Shown: positions 8,924 through 17,750 of the stretch, one piece after another | Layout: every line of letters begins with the position of its first letter | Position numbering within the stretch: the first letter of the stretch is position 1 | NCBI GenBank assembly: GCA_030524665.1 | Contig: JAUNGL010000008.1 | Span: 1 to 44,023 of the forward strand | Direction: 5' to 3' | Length of the DNA: 44,023 nt | From: Lachnospiraceae bacterium | Lineage (GTDB): Bacteria; Bacillota; Clostridia; Lachnospirales; Lachnospiraceae | Translations under genes and position numbers: made by a program | The notes under the pieces: generated by a model | Database searches by the model: none | Told to the model about the DNA's origin: nothing | The model's input: the letters and a program-made list of their open reading frames with translations, nothing else

Positions 8924-10699
8924 TCAATCCCTCGCCTTCCATACTGCCTCGATCGGCATTTCCAGTTCAATCCTCATCCCATATCCTGCATTCGTTACTA
9001 TTATGACTGAAAGTCCGTCACCGTATTCCAGATACAGCCTCTGCACCACATTTCTGAGACCGATATGCGTGGATTCCGGCAGCTTTTCCATCGGATTTTG
9101 ATAGATTTTTTCCAGTTCCTGATTTAATTCTTTCAGCTGACTCTCTTCCATACCGCTTCCATTATCCATCACTTCCATATGTACACGTTCTCCTCGTCTG
9201 GAAGCGCTGATCGAAATACAGCACTCGCTAGTCTTATAGCGGAATCCATGGCGGATGGAGTTTTCAACCAGAGGCTGCAGAATCATTTTCATAAACGTGA
9301 TACCGGACAATTCTTCATCTACGTCAAAATAGACCTCCAGATCATTCAGTTTATATTTCACAATCAGCAGATACTGCCGGGTATACTCCAGTTCTTCCTG
9401 AAGTGTAATCCACTTGTCCTGTCTCAGATTGTAGCGGTAAAGCTGCCCGAGCGTCTCACAAACCTTCATCGCTTCCTGTTCCTGCCTGTTTAGAATCAGA
9501 CCATTGATGATCTCCAGCGTGTTGAACAGAAAGTGGGGATTAATCTGACTCTCCAGAATCTTAATCTCTGCTTCCTTCTGGAGTTCCGTCATTGTTTTGT
9601 TTTTCTCTATAAGATCAAACAACGAAGAGGACATATCGTTATATCCTCCGATCAATTCCCCTAACTCGTCATTGTACGGATTCGGGAGCAAAATACCAAG
9701 ATGATTATTCTTGATCTTCACCATTGCCCGCGCACACTTCAGAATGGGCGTCGTCAGATATTTGGATACGGCAATCGCTCCGACAGTCAGGAGGATTCCT
9801 GTCAGGAGCAGAACCGCGGCAAATACACCTGGAAACAATGGATTGTCCAGATTCTGAGCATTTTTATCGAACACAGTGACCAGTTTCCATTCAAAGAAAT
9901 CCGTTGCAAGTGTATTTTCGGCTGCAAAATAACTCCGGCCCACTTTCGCTGCCTCCTCAGACAAATTACCAATATCCGCGTTGTCCGGCAGCCCAGGAGT
10001 GATCATGCGCCCATCCGGGCATTCCAGTGCAAAATACATTCCCTCATATTCTGAATTCAGGAGCTCCCTGAGATTTTTCTCCGGTATCGTAATTACAAAA
10101 AATCCCGTCATATCCAGTGTATTGTAATCATGAATCACGTAGTACAGCGTCATGTTCCATTCCGGATGCTTCCGATAGATTCCCTTGCCGTCCCCTTCCT
10201 CTGCTTCCATGTATTTTCCGCTACGAAGCAATGTCTCATACCACTCTTTTTCTGTAATATCCACGTTGTAATCCAGACGGTAGCTGTCCGTGCTTGTCAC
10301 ACGGGTGCCGTTCAATGCAATCACCGCAAACTGATTCTCTTCATACAGCGTGCTGAGGCTTCCCAGAAAATTATGGGCATTATCCTGCAGCTCCTGACGG
10401 CGCTGCGTGTACACCCCATTCTGACAGATATCCTGCATCCAGTTGCTGTATGCAATATTGTAAGTCAGATTGTTTATGCCGTCAAAGTAACTCTCCAGCA
10501 TATCCAGCTTCTCATTTTTCACGCTTTCCACATGGCTGACCGCAGCACTGTACCGAAAATAATACTGTGCGATGCCAAATGCAAAAGCAGAAATCAGAAA
10601 AGTCACTCCAAAAATAAGCATGGCAAACAGGATCTCTTTTTTCTGAAGTCCCGTTCTTCGAAAGGATGTGATTGTTTTTTCTTTTAGTTGTCTCAGCAC
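8924..10699 (-). CDS. Sensor histidine kinase (YesM/LytS-like)
   Basis: A 591-aa membrane kinase with two transmembrane segments (about 23-47 and 288-313) around a ~240-residue extracellular sensor region, then HAMP, His-kinase and ATPase domains. The phospho-acceptor is His389 in QINPHFLFNTLEII; the N box is LVENSIRHGF and the G box DNGSGMEE. An ATG at 10744 is possible, but AGAGG lies seven bases before a GTG at 10699 and the likely transcript start is close to 10750, so the GTG start is preferred. It should sense an extracellular sugar signal, perhaps through the binding protein, and phosphorylate the AraC-type regulator encoded next. Confidence 0.9.
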   Translation of the reverse strand: MLRQLKEKTITSFRRTGLQKKEILFAMLIFGVTFLISAFAFGIAQYYFRYSAAVSHVESVKNEKLDMLESYFDGINNLTYNIAYSNWMQDICQNGVYTQRRQELQDNAHNFLGSLSTLYEENQFAVIALNGTRVTSTDSYRLDYNVDITEKEWYETLLRSGKYMEAEEGDGKGIYRKHPEWNMTLYYVIHDYNTLDMTGFFVITIPEKNLRELLNSEYEGMYFALECPDGRMITPGLPDNADIGNLSEEAAKVGRSYFAAENTLATDFFEWKLVTVFDKNAQNLDNPLFPGVFAAVLLLTGILLTVGAIAVSKYLTTPILKCARAMVKIKNNHLGILLPNPYNDELGELIGGYNDMSSSLFDLIEKNKTMTELQKEAEIKILESQINPHFLFNTLEIINGLILNRQEQEAMKVCETLGQLYRYNLRQDKWITLQEELEYTRQYLLIVKYKLNDLEVYFDVDEELSGITFMKMILQPLVENSIRHGFRYKTSECCISISASRRGERVHMEVMDNGSGMEESQLKELNQELEKIYQNPMEKLPESTHIGLRNVVQRLYLEYGDGLSVIIVTNAGYGMRIELEMPIEAVWKARD

Positions 10700-10756
10700 G
10701 TCAATACCTCTTGATTCTTCAGTCTCTCTGTCTATCCGTATCATGACTCATTTTTT

Positions 10757-10765
10757 ATCATACCA
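10757..10765 (-). promoter_or_regulatory. Extended -10 promoter for the two-component operon
   Basis: TGGTATGAT matches an extended -10 element (TGnTATnnT). It would start RNA near 10750, about 50 bases before the GTG start chosen for the kinase. No clear -35 is seen. Confidence 0.45.
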
Positions 10766-10893
10766 TATCCGCCATTTTTTATAAACCAAACCGTCATGCA
10801 CCGCAACAGCGCACCACCATAAATGAAAGGGTTTTAGGGCGCATTCGGCATCTCTGAATGCATGCCTCCTGATCGGCGGCGGAACCTTCATAG

Positions 10894-10924
10894 TAAAAAG
10901 GGCTGCCACAATCAGCAGCAGCCC
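10894..10924 (-). terminator. Terminator after the GH43-type gene
   Basis: On the minus strand GGGCTGC and GCAGCCC form a seven-bp stem followed by TTTTTA. It separates the yjjI-yjjW-GH43 transcript from the two-component genes. A 77-codon frame across this site (10748-10981) is therefore unlikely to be real. Confidence 0.75.
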
Positions 10925-10970
10925 GGTTACTGTTTGCGGGCCGCAGGGCCTTGGAACAGTCATACCCATT

Positions 10971-12854
10971 CTACTCTTCAATTTTCACCGTACATACCAC
11001 CTGCTTCCATTCCGGGCGCAGTTCCTGTTCCGGCTGCATATCAAATACCGGCATTCCAAGCACATTCCAATGCACCCGGCGGATTGCCGAATTTCTTGGA
11101 TTCTTTTCCTCCATCTCCTCGGGATTGCGGCTGTTCAGGGGCAAAGGCCGATAGTGGAGCACCATCAGATCATCGCCGCTTCCGTCCGGCGCTTTCACAA
11201 AATTGTTGTGTCCCGGTCCATATTGCCCCGGCACACTTTCTTTCACAAGCACCGGATAGGGCAGTTCCATCCAGCTTTCAGCCTTCAGCAAATCACTGCC
11301 GCGACGCGCCTTCAAAAGCCCCACGCAGTAAAGTGTGCCGATACTTGAGCCCGAAAAAGTCACAAACAGATCTTCCCCGTGTGCCAGCAAATAGGGGCCT
11401 TCATTGATCTCATTCTCAATCCGGTCCCAGCCGTATTTCGGCCTGCAGATACACACTGGCTCACTCGTCAGCTTCCAGGGCTGTTCCGGATCAATCGAAG
11501 CAATACACAGATTTGCATCTGCATTCCTTCCAAATTCATTCGTCTCATATCCCTGCTTCGCCAGAATTCTGTTTGACCACATAACATACCATATCCCGTC
11601 GATGCAAAAACAGGTCATATCAAGTGTGATTCCTTCCTCATTCAGGAGGCTGCCGTCCTGTTTGATGCAATAAACCGGCTCGCTCCAATTCTCCGGATTC
11701 TCCGGCTCTCCATTGCATTCCAGTACACAGGACTTGACCGTATACCACTTTCCCTGCAATCCGACTGTCGTAAACAAAAACAGTTTCCCATTGATTTCAT
11801 GGAATTCCGGTGCCCACATACATCCTGCTTCCGGCTGATCCTCCGGCAGTGTATAGATGACCTGCGGTTCTGCCGTCGAAAGCCCTTCCAGTGTTCTGGC
11901 CGACCGAATGGTCACATTTCTTTCTCCTGACCAGGTCATCAGATAACGCCCTCTATATTTGACAATGGACGGATCCCCGGTTCTTTCGGTAAACGGTACC
12001 GGATACTTTCTCTGTCTCACAGTTCCTCCGACCTGGTACTCACCGGCTTCTCTCGTATCCATCCTGGCAATGGCATCAGCATCCCAGTCCACTTCCATCT
12101 CATGCACGGATCCGTCACTGTATCTGCACACTGCTTTGGGAAGCATATCCGGATGGAAGTCAGTGTTTCTTTTCACACCTACAGCCGGAATTTCAACGAA
12201 ACGGTTGACAGGCGTTTCCAGCATCAGTTCCAGCCTTTCGGCTTCTCCGACAGAAATCTCCAACACATTAGACGGGATACTGTCGGCGATTCCCATATCC
12301 TGACAACAGCAAAGCTTTCTCTTAAACTCTCCTCTCTTCTCCCCGTGATATGCCTCGTTCCCGCCAGCCTCGCACATTTCAGTTACCTGTGCTCCGCTTT
12401 TCAGTTCCGCAGTCCATCCTCCAAAAGCTCCCTGCTCAGTTTCCCATTCCAGATAGTATTTCCCTTTCTCCGCATCATACTGACAGGCCGGTCTCTTCAG
12501 CTCCGCATCCGACAGCTTTATAAATCCAATCTTTCGGTAAACTGCCAGATCCTCGGTCTGATAAATCACCGCACACCCACGAAAACTGCGGTCCGGCTGA
12601 TTCGCTTTTTCTCTCCGTACTGCAATCACACCTACCGTCCCATCTGCAAACCGGAACAGCCACGGTTCCAGCAGTGTTTTGGAACAGCCGGCAAGACCGC
12701 CTTCCTCCAGCTCCGCCTCCGGAAACAGGATTCCCGTATTCCAACGGAGCGGCCGGTAATTAATCCCATCATAGCTGATTGCCAGATGCATCGAGTCATT
12801 CAATTCCCTGTCACAGTCCGCACCTTTCTTTGTATAACTCAGTAAATATGCCAT
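10971..12854 (-). CDS. Large GH43-type (beta-propeller) glycoside hydrolase
   Basis: A 627-aa protein with no signal peptide. Residues 1-130 contain propeller-like strands (HLAISYDGINYRPLRWNTG, PWLFRFADGTVGVIAV). From about residue 290 a second, clearer GH43-like propeller appears: GDPSIVKYRGRYLMTWSG, MWAPEFHEINGKLFLFT and NEGPYLLAHGEDLFVTFSGS, the last carrying the probable catalytic acid Glu. Members of this clan remove arabinose or xylose units, so plant-glycan degradation is likely; specificity is not readable. The start at 12854 follows GATGGAGGAGAGACGAGT. Only 28 bases separate it from the YjjW stop with no terminator, so it appears co-transcribed with the glycyl-radical pair. Confidence 0.82.
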   Translation of the reverse strand: MAYLLSYTKKGADCDRELNDSMHLAISYDGINYRPLRWNTGILFPEAELEEGGLAGCSKTLLEPWLFRFADGTVGVIAVRREKANQPDRSFRGCAVIYQTEDLAVYRKIGFIKLSDAELKRPACQYDAEKGKYYLEWETEQGAFGGWTAELKSGAQVTEMCEAGGNEAYHGEKRGEFKRKLCCCQDMGIADSIPSNVLEISVGEAERLELMLETPVNRFVEIPAVGVKRNTDFHPDMLPKAVCRYSDGSVHEMEVDWDADAIARMDTREAGEYQVGGTVRQRKYPVPFTERTGDPSIVKYRGRYLMTWSGERNVTIRSARTLEGLSTAEPQVIYTLPEDQPEAGCMWAPEFHEINGKLFLFTTVGLQGKWYTVKSCVLECNGEPENPENWSEPVYCIKQDGSLLNEEGITLDMTCFCIDGIWYVMWSNRILAKQGYETNEFGRNADANLCIASIDPEQPWKLTSEPVCICRPKYGWDRIENEINEGPYLLAHGEDLFVTFSGSSIGTLYCVGLLKARRGSDLLKAESWMELPYPVLVKESVPGQYGPGHNNFVKAPDGSGDDLMVLHYRPLPLNSRNPEEMEEKNPRNSAIRRVHWNVLGMPVFDMQPEQELRPEWKQVVCTVKIEE

Positions 12855-12882
12855 ACTCGTCTCTCCTCCATCACAGGCTGAC

Positions 12883-13761
12883 TCAGGTAACACGAACTTT
12901 CCCAAATCCACGCTCCAAAGCCCGTTCCTTCCATCTCTCCATCTGCTCATCTCTCGGTGATGCCTGCTCTTCCAGTCGGCCGCGCACTCCGTATCTCCGG
13001 AACCGGATCAGCTTCAGTGTAAATTCATCCAGATATTCTCTGACCATCCCGGCGATTCCGTCAATCGTCTGTTCCACATCAACCTCATGCTCCAGACAGA
13101 CAATCCGGACCTCTTCCAGTTTCTGCTGCTTTGCCAGCAGACGAAGATTCTTTTTCACGATCTCATTGCTTCCGCCCGTAAGCTGCCGGAACACCTCCGG
13201 CTGCCAGGATTTGACATCCAGCATTACTTTGTCACAAAGCTTCAGAAGCTCCGGATACGATTCAAAATCCACCGTTCCATTGCTGTCGATGAAGCAGGTC
13301 AGTCCCAGCCCCTTCACCAGCCCAAAAAGCTCTGTCAGAAACTCCGGGTACAGCATACACTCTCCGCCTGAAACCGTGATTCCACGGATGAACGGGATAC
13401 TCTCTTTTACCTTTTCAAAAACCTGCGTACTGCTCATATACCGGATCTTCGGCGAAGCATGAAACTCACATGTGCCGATGCAGTGGTCACACTGGACACA
13501 GATATCCGGGTGCCAGATCACGTTTTCTTCCATATTCAGCTCCAGTGCCTGCACCGGACACTCCCCCACACATTTCCCACAACCACGGCACATCTGCTGC
13601 GTCTCCGGATTGTGGCAGTAGGCACATGCAATATTGCAGGACTGCAGGAAAATGGACGTCCGGTTTCCCGGACCGTCCACAACACTCATTGGAATGATTT
13701 TATTGACAGGTACCATAGTTCTTCCTGGTATTTCCTTTTCCGTATACGCGTGTCCCATCAT
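12883..13761 (-). CDS. yjjW: Radical-SAM activase of the YjjI glycyl-radical enzyme
   Basis: A 292-aa activating enzyme that uses S-adenosylmethionine to generate the glycyl radical on YjjI under anaerobic conditions. The radical-SAM motif is CNIACAYC (Cys42, 46, 49). It is followed by two ferredoxin-type clusters: CRGCGKCVGEC (Cys58-68) and CVQCDHCIGTC (Cys88-98). SGGECMLYPEFL and VMLDVKSWQPEVFRQLTGG are typical of pyruvate-formate-lyase-activase relatives. Its ATG overlaps the yjjI stop by four bases, as expected for a coupled pair. Length and domain order match the YjjW family. Confidence 0.92.
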   Translation of the reverse strand: MMGHAYTEKEIPGRTMVPVNKIIPMSVVDGPGNRTSIFLQSCNIACAYCHNPETQQMCRGCGKCVGECPVQALELNMEENVIWHPDICVQCDHCIGTCEFHASPKIRYMSSTQVFEKVKESIPFIRGITVSGGECMLYPEFLTELFGLVKGLGLTCFIDSNGTVDFESYPELLKLCDKVMLDVKSWQPEVFRQLTGGSNEIVKKNLRLLAKQQKLEEVRIVCLEHEVDVEQTIDGIAGMVREYLDEFTLKLIRFRRYGVRGRLEEQASPRDEQMERWKERALERGFGKVRVT

Positions 13762-15254
13762 AATCCCGACCTTACCTTACGATCTGCCAGATGGGCACTC
13801 TTGTAAGTCGGCGCACCGAGCTGTGTCGTATTCTGCAGCACTGCCTCACCCCGGTCGAATTTCTCCATCTCGCTGCGTTTTACAAGGTATCCAGTGATGC
13901 GCACCAGATCACTGTCGGACGCATAGAAGCTGATGTATTTATCCCCGACATCAAACGCTCCCTTCACAATATCCAGCACGGCTCCCGGATTATCTCTGCC
14001 GGTCACATCAAAGGCAAAGATATCCGCACAGCCGGTCGGGAAGAATCTGTGATAGCGCGCACTGTGCTTCAGATGGTCATACATATTCTCCGGCTCATCC
14101 CCGACAGGGATACGTACGCCTGAAGTAATTCCGATATCAGAGTCAATTCCCACCTGTGCATGGAGCAGGAAATGTCCGTCCGCAACCTCTGAATAGAGTG
14201 CTGGATACTGCTTCGTAAAGTCTGAAATCACAGTCATGATATCATCTGCAAGCTGGTCTGCATCCGCATCGTGTCCATATATCTTTGTCTTATCCTCCAT
14301 AAACCAGTTGGCAGCTTCTGCAAGTCCTACCACACCGAACATCGCAAGGAACTTGTCTCTCGAAATCAGCCCTTCTTTTACCAGGAAGCTGGACTCAAAG
14401 AAATTCGAGCGCTCCACGATAAACTTAATTCTCTCATTCATATAATCTGCCATGCATTTCAGGCAGTCCGGCAGGAGCTCTTTCAAAAACTGCTCTTTAC
14501 TCTCCGCCGTTTTCGCCAGTCTCGGCAGCACAATCCGGCTCAGGGTATAGGAACCGCCGCCAATCGGAAGAATATTGTAACAACTAGAAATCCCGTACCG
14601 TTCATACGTATCCTTATGCATACGGTCATTGCACATCGCGGGATTCGCGCAGAACAGTGACGTATACAGCGCAAGCTCCGCAAAATCATCCGGTGTAATA
14701 TCCTTGTCGTATTTCAAAGTCAGATTCGGGACTGCCTGCTGCAGCTCTTTTTCGAGCTTCAAAATGATCCGTCCGGCTCTCGTCTCCTCGGGACCGAGAT
14801 TCCCGTGGCAGAAGGAATCTGTGATCGTACGGTCCAGATATCTCAGAAACAGGCGTATTTTCTTTTCTGCTTCCTCATCGGATACGCCATCCAGAAACGG
14901 CTCAATCAGCTTGTCCAGATCTCCCAGAAATACCGGATAGCTCGTAATCGAAGGAACGTGACGATACAGGATCATCAGAAAATTCAACAGCTCATCCAGG
15001 TCCTGCGGCGGATCCAGTTCCAGGAAACGGCAGCCCTGTTTCACTGCTTTCTCATAATCCGGCATGATATAGCGCGGGCGGTACGGCCCGTTCCCTTCAT
15101 TTAAATTGCAGATCGCACCGATCTCCATATAATACTTCGTCTTCTCCGGAATTTCCAGTACCTCAAGCGTGTCCTCAGCCGCATGGGCAAGCGCCACAAC
15201 CTTCTGTTCGTATGTCAATGCTCCTGAAGTCACAATATCCAACACATTACTCAT
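13758..15254 (-). CDS. yjjI: YjjI-family glycyl-radical enzyme of unknown substrate
   Basis: A 498-aa glycyl-radical enzyme, much shorter than pyruvate formate-lyase (~750 aa) but of normal YjjI length. The C-terminal radical site is LVRITGYLVKRS, with Gly455 about 43 residues from the end. Cys225 in SSCYNILPIGGGSY is a candidate catalytic thiol. The start at 15254 is chosen because AAAGGAGAGG lies six bases before it; an upstream ATG at 15284 has a weaker site. The reaction is, to my knowledge, not established. The downstream partners are its activase (overlapping) and a GH43-type hydrolase, so a product of plant-glycan breakdown is an attractive but untested substrate. Confidence 0.92.
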   Translation of the reverse strand: MSNVLDIVTSGALTYEQKVVALAHAAEDTLEVLEIPEKTKYYMEIGAICNLNEGNGPYRPRYIMPDYEKAVKQGCRFLELDPPQDLDELLNFLMILYRHVPSITSYPVFLGDLDKLIEPFLDGVSDEEAEKKIRLFLRYLDRTITDSFCHGNLGPEETRAGRIILKLEKELQQAVPNLTLKYDKDITPDDFAELALYTSLFCANPAMCNDRMHKDTYERYGISSCYNILPIGGGSYTLSRIVLPRLAKTAESKEQFLKELLPDCLKCMADYMNERIKFIVERSNFFESSFLVKEGLISRDKFLAMFGVVGLAEAANWFMEDKTKIYGHDADADQLADDIMTVISDFTKQYPALYSEVADGHFLLHAQVGIDSDIGITSGVRIPVGDEPENMYDHLKHSARYHRFFPTGCADIFAFDVTGRDNPGAVLDIVKGAFDVGDKYISFYASDSDLVRITGYLVKRSEMEKFDRGEAVLQNTTQLGAPTYKSAHLADRKVRSGL

Positions 15255-15330
15255 AATATCCTCTCCTTTTCTTTCTTTTATCATTCTCTTGATCTCTCCT
15301 CAATTTGCAGCACATTAACTCTGTATCATT

Positions 15331-16065
15331 TTACTGCAGCGGCTTATAATTTACAGAACGATTGTAATTCTTGTCCCATCGTATGTGACTATCCAGTGAA
15401 TACGGCAGTGTCACATATCCTCCTGTCCGTAGGGTATCCCTTCCTTTTCCCACGGCTGTACTCATCAGCTTTCCATTCTTCAGCTTCACCAGTGACAGAC
15501 TTTCATACCCCATATGTCCCTGCATCACCATCATTCCATTTCCAAGCGGGTACGTATAAAATCCTGTATGCGCACAGAAAAAGCTTCCAACCTTCTTCGC
15601 CTTTCCATTTTTATATGTATAGACTATGGTTCTGACATCTGCCTCACACGTTCCGTATTCAACCAGAAGCTCCGGCTTTTTATCCTTATCAATATCTGTC
15701 AGAAAATATCCCCATAAGTATGGTTTTGCATTCACATTCATCTTAACCCGGTATTTTTTGACTACATTCAAATATGCCTTTTTCATTTTCCCAGGCATCT
15801 TTTTGACACATGATTCGTTCGCTTTTTCCGGCAGCTTACGAAAGTACTTCTTGGCCGTACTGTACTTACCCTTTTTGTAGCTTGAAACAGCATTCTTGTA
15901 CAGAGTTGTCTTCGATGCGGCATTGACAGAAACATTCATCATCATACTCAGCAGCAGCACAAAAACAAACGTACCTATGACATTCATATACATGCCTCGC
16001 CTGTTCCGCGTTGGCATTGCCGGAAACATGCAGATCCCGCTATTCTTACTTAATTGTCTCTTCAT
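15331..16065 (-). CDS. Secreted/lumenal protein of unknown function
   Basis: A 244-aa protein with a long positively charged N-terminus, a hydrophobic segment (residues ~27-48, VIGTFVFVLLLSMMMNVSVN) and a probable cleavage site at NAAS, so it is exported. Residues 50-75 (LYKNAVSSYKKGKYSTAKKY) resemble one TPR-like repeat. The second half (LTDIDKDKKPELLVEYG) resembles the Asp-rich loop of secreted proteins with FG-GAP-like or propeller folds. The ATG at 16065 overlaps the upstream hydrolase by 20 bases and has AAGGAAG seven bases before it, so the overlap looks genuine. I do not recognise a specific family. Confidence 0.75.
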   Translation of the reverse strand: MKRQLSKNSGICMFPAMPTRNRRGMYMNVIGTFVFVLLLSMMMNVSVNAASKTTLYKNAVSSYKKGKYSTAKKYFRKLPEKANESCVKKMPGKMKKAYLNVVKKYRVKMNVNAKPYLWGYFLTDIDKDKKPELLVEYGTCEADVRTIVYTYKNGKAKKVGSFFCAHTGFYTYPLGNGMMVMQGHMGYESLSLVKLKNGKLMSTAVGKGRDTLRTGGYVTLPYSLDSHIRWDKNYNRSVNYKPLQ

Positions 16066-16759
16066 TTACAATCTTCCTTTTTCCCTTTAAAAATTTCAGT
16101 ACCACGGTATTAAATTTCTCCCACTGTTTGTTTGCAATGAAATGATCACCTTTCAGAAAAACCAGCGCGGAATTCGGCAGACTCCTGTGAATCAGCCTCG
16201 TATGCGAAGCTTTAATCATATCTCTGGTTCCTGCAATGACCAGAGTTCTCACGGAAAGCTCTGCAAGCTCCTCGGGCACAACGTTCGGATCATTTACCAT
16301 CAATCCAAGCATCTCCTCCTTCTTTTTCGCATTTTTATCTTTTTTGGCAGCAATTACTGCCATACGATAGCCGATCTCAATCGGAATCTGTATGGAACGC
16401 TTTACCCCCTTTGCATTCAGGTTCGCCCCGTTCAGAATCAACTTATTCACGTGTCCCGGGTACTTCAGCGCAAATACCAGTGCGATATTCCCTCCGTCAG
16501 AAAAGCCGAGAATGTGTGCTCTGCCAATCTGATGTTCATTCATAAAGTCATGCAGATCCTCCGCAAACTGGCGGATCGTAAACGGCGCCTGACCACGCGG
16601 CGATGCACCGTGACCACGTGTGTCAATTGCAATGACACGGAAATACCTTGCGAAAAACTCGATCTGATGCGCAAAATAAGTATGATCCTCTCCATTGCCA
16701 TGAAGCAGAATCAATGGTTCGCCGGAACCTTTTTCTTCATAAAATAACTGAATCGGCAT
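16046..16759 (-). CDS. Alpha/beta-fold hydrolase
   Basis: A 237-aa cytoplasmic hydrolase with the classic fold: oxyanion-hole motif HGNGED (about 20-25), IDTRGHGASP, and nucleophile Ser87 in GFSDGG. The acid is likely the Asp in IAGTRDMI and the His that in KGDHFIANKQ. The substrate (ester, lactone or thioester) is unknown. The start at 16759 follows TTGGAGGAAATT. A hairpin-rich repeat lies immediately upstream, and its 3' end overlaps the next gene, so the two are probably co-expressed. Confidence 0.87.
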   Translation of the reverse strand: MPIQLFYEEKGSGEPLILLHGNGEDHTYFAHQIEFFARYFRVIAIDTRGHGASPRGQAPFTIRQFAEDLHDFMNEHQIGRAHILGFSDGGNIALVFALKYPGHVNKLILNGANLNAKGVKRSIQIPIEIGYRMAVIAAKKDKNAKKKEEMLGLMVNDPNVVPEELAELSVRTLVIAGTRDMIKASHTRLIHRSLPNSALVFLKGDHFIANKQWEKFNTVVLKFLKGKRKIVNEETIK

Positions 16760-16782
16760 AATTTCCTCCAACAAATTTTATT

Positions 16783-16975
16783 CCCGCGGGCAACGAACAA
16801 GTGGTCGCGCTTACATAAACATTTTTCGGTACTGTGTGCCGGTGGCACACGTTTAGCACCGACCGTGGCGAAGCGATGATGCCGCGAGGGGCAAATCCCC
16901 TGCTGCAAGTTTGATTCCCCGTTGTTTGCAGCGGAGTATTTGACTCACGGTATCATTGCCCGCTTCGCGGGTGAA
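16783..16975 (-). repeat. Second family of hairpin-rich intergenic repeat
   Basis: The stretch between mnmM and the hydrolase gene is a chain of hairpins. CCCGC/GCGGG lies near 16961-16973, GGGG/CCCC near 16888-16901, GTGTGCC/GGCACAC near 16834-16850 inside a longer CGGT...ACCG stem, and CCCGCGGG lies near 16783-16790. GTGAGTCAAATACTCCGC recalls the CCCGTGA end of the other repeat family. No credible gene is present; the 65-codon frame here is mostly stems. Confidence 0.6.
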
Positions 16976-16992
16976 AAGCACAGGCCGGATTC

Positions 16993-17601
16993 TCACATTC
17001 GCACAACAAAGGCCGGAACCGGCGGATGATTCGGTCTGTTGTAATACTCAGTGACCAGCACAAGATACTTCTTCGAATCAAGCTCCTTCAGAAAAGAAAG
17101 CACCGCATCACGCTCCTCAAACCCAGTATCCCCACCGCTGTAGATACAGATACTCATAAGACCTCCTGGACGCAGCCGTGATAATCCCTGCGCAATCGCT
17201 TCCAGTGTCGTCTCCGCCCTGGTCGCAATGCTGTGATCCCCCGACGGCAGATATCCGAGATTAAATACGATGCAGTCAACACTCTCCACATCGGCATACT
17301 GCTCAAGGTGACTGTGTGAGTCCAGTATCAGCTTATAATTGCGATACGGCAACTTCTGCTCCAGGCGCTCCCTCGTCCTCTGCAAAGCATCTTCCTGGAT
17401 ATCAAACGCCAGCACCATCCCCGCTTCTCCTGCCAGTTCACACAGGTACTGCGTATCATTTCCATTTCCCATCGTAGCATCGATACAGAACGCTCCCGGC
17501 TGCACATGCTCCCGGATCATACGTTTGCACCATGAGGTAATCTGGTATTGTCCTGCCGTTTTCTTTCGGTCCTCTATCTTCTGTCCTGTTTCCTGCTCCA
17601 T
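16993..17601 (-). CDS. mnmM: tRNA (mnm5s2U34) methyltransferase MnmM (YtqB family)
   Basis: A 202-aa class I S-adenosylmethionine methyltransferase. The SAM-binding motif is CIDATMGNGNDTQYLCELA (about 38-56), then VLAFDIQEDAL (second strand acid). The family signature FNLGYLPSGDHSIATR follows, as does PGGLMSICIYSGGD. Family members complete the mnm5s2U wobble modification in Gram-positive tRNAs that lack MnmC. The ribosome site AAAGGAAAC is somewhat distant (about 9-12 bases) from the ATG. It is a stand-alone housekeeping gene unrelated to its sugar-metabolism neighbours. Confidence 0.9.
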   Translation of the reverse strand: MEQETGQKIEDRKKTAGQYQITSWCKRMIREHVQPGAFCIDATMGNGNDTQYLCELAGEAGMVLAFDIQEDALQRTRERLEQKLPYRNYKLILDSHSHLEQYADVESVDCIVFNLGYLPSGDHSIATRAETTLEAIAQGLSRLRPGGLMSICIYSGGDTGFEERDAVLSFLKELDSKKYLVLVTEYYNRPNHPPVPAFVVRM

Positions 17602-17750
17602 TTGCTCAGAGTTTCCTTTCTTAAATCTGGTACTTTCTCAATAACAATTTAATCCTGTTTTGATTGCCAATTTTCTCATTCCGATACTACTTTTTCTGTC
17701 AAATACACATCCCAATATGGACAAAAAGTAAAGCGGACCAGATACACTTT

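Noticed and set aside
10748..10981. 77-codon minus-strand frame between the GH43-type gene and the kinase
   Set aside because: It spans the GH43 terminator and overlaps that gene's end; no ribosome site or recognisable protein pattern.
16711..16908. 65-codon minus-strand frame with many His/Arg/Cys
   Set aside because: It is translated hairpin repeat and overlaps the hydrolase start.
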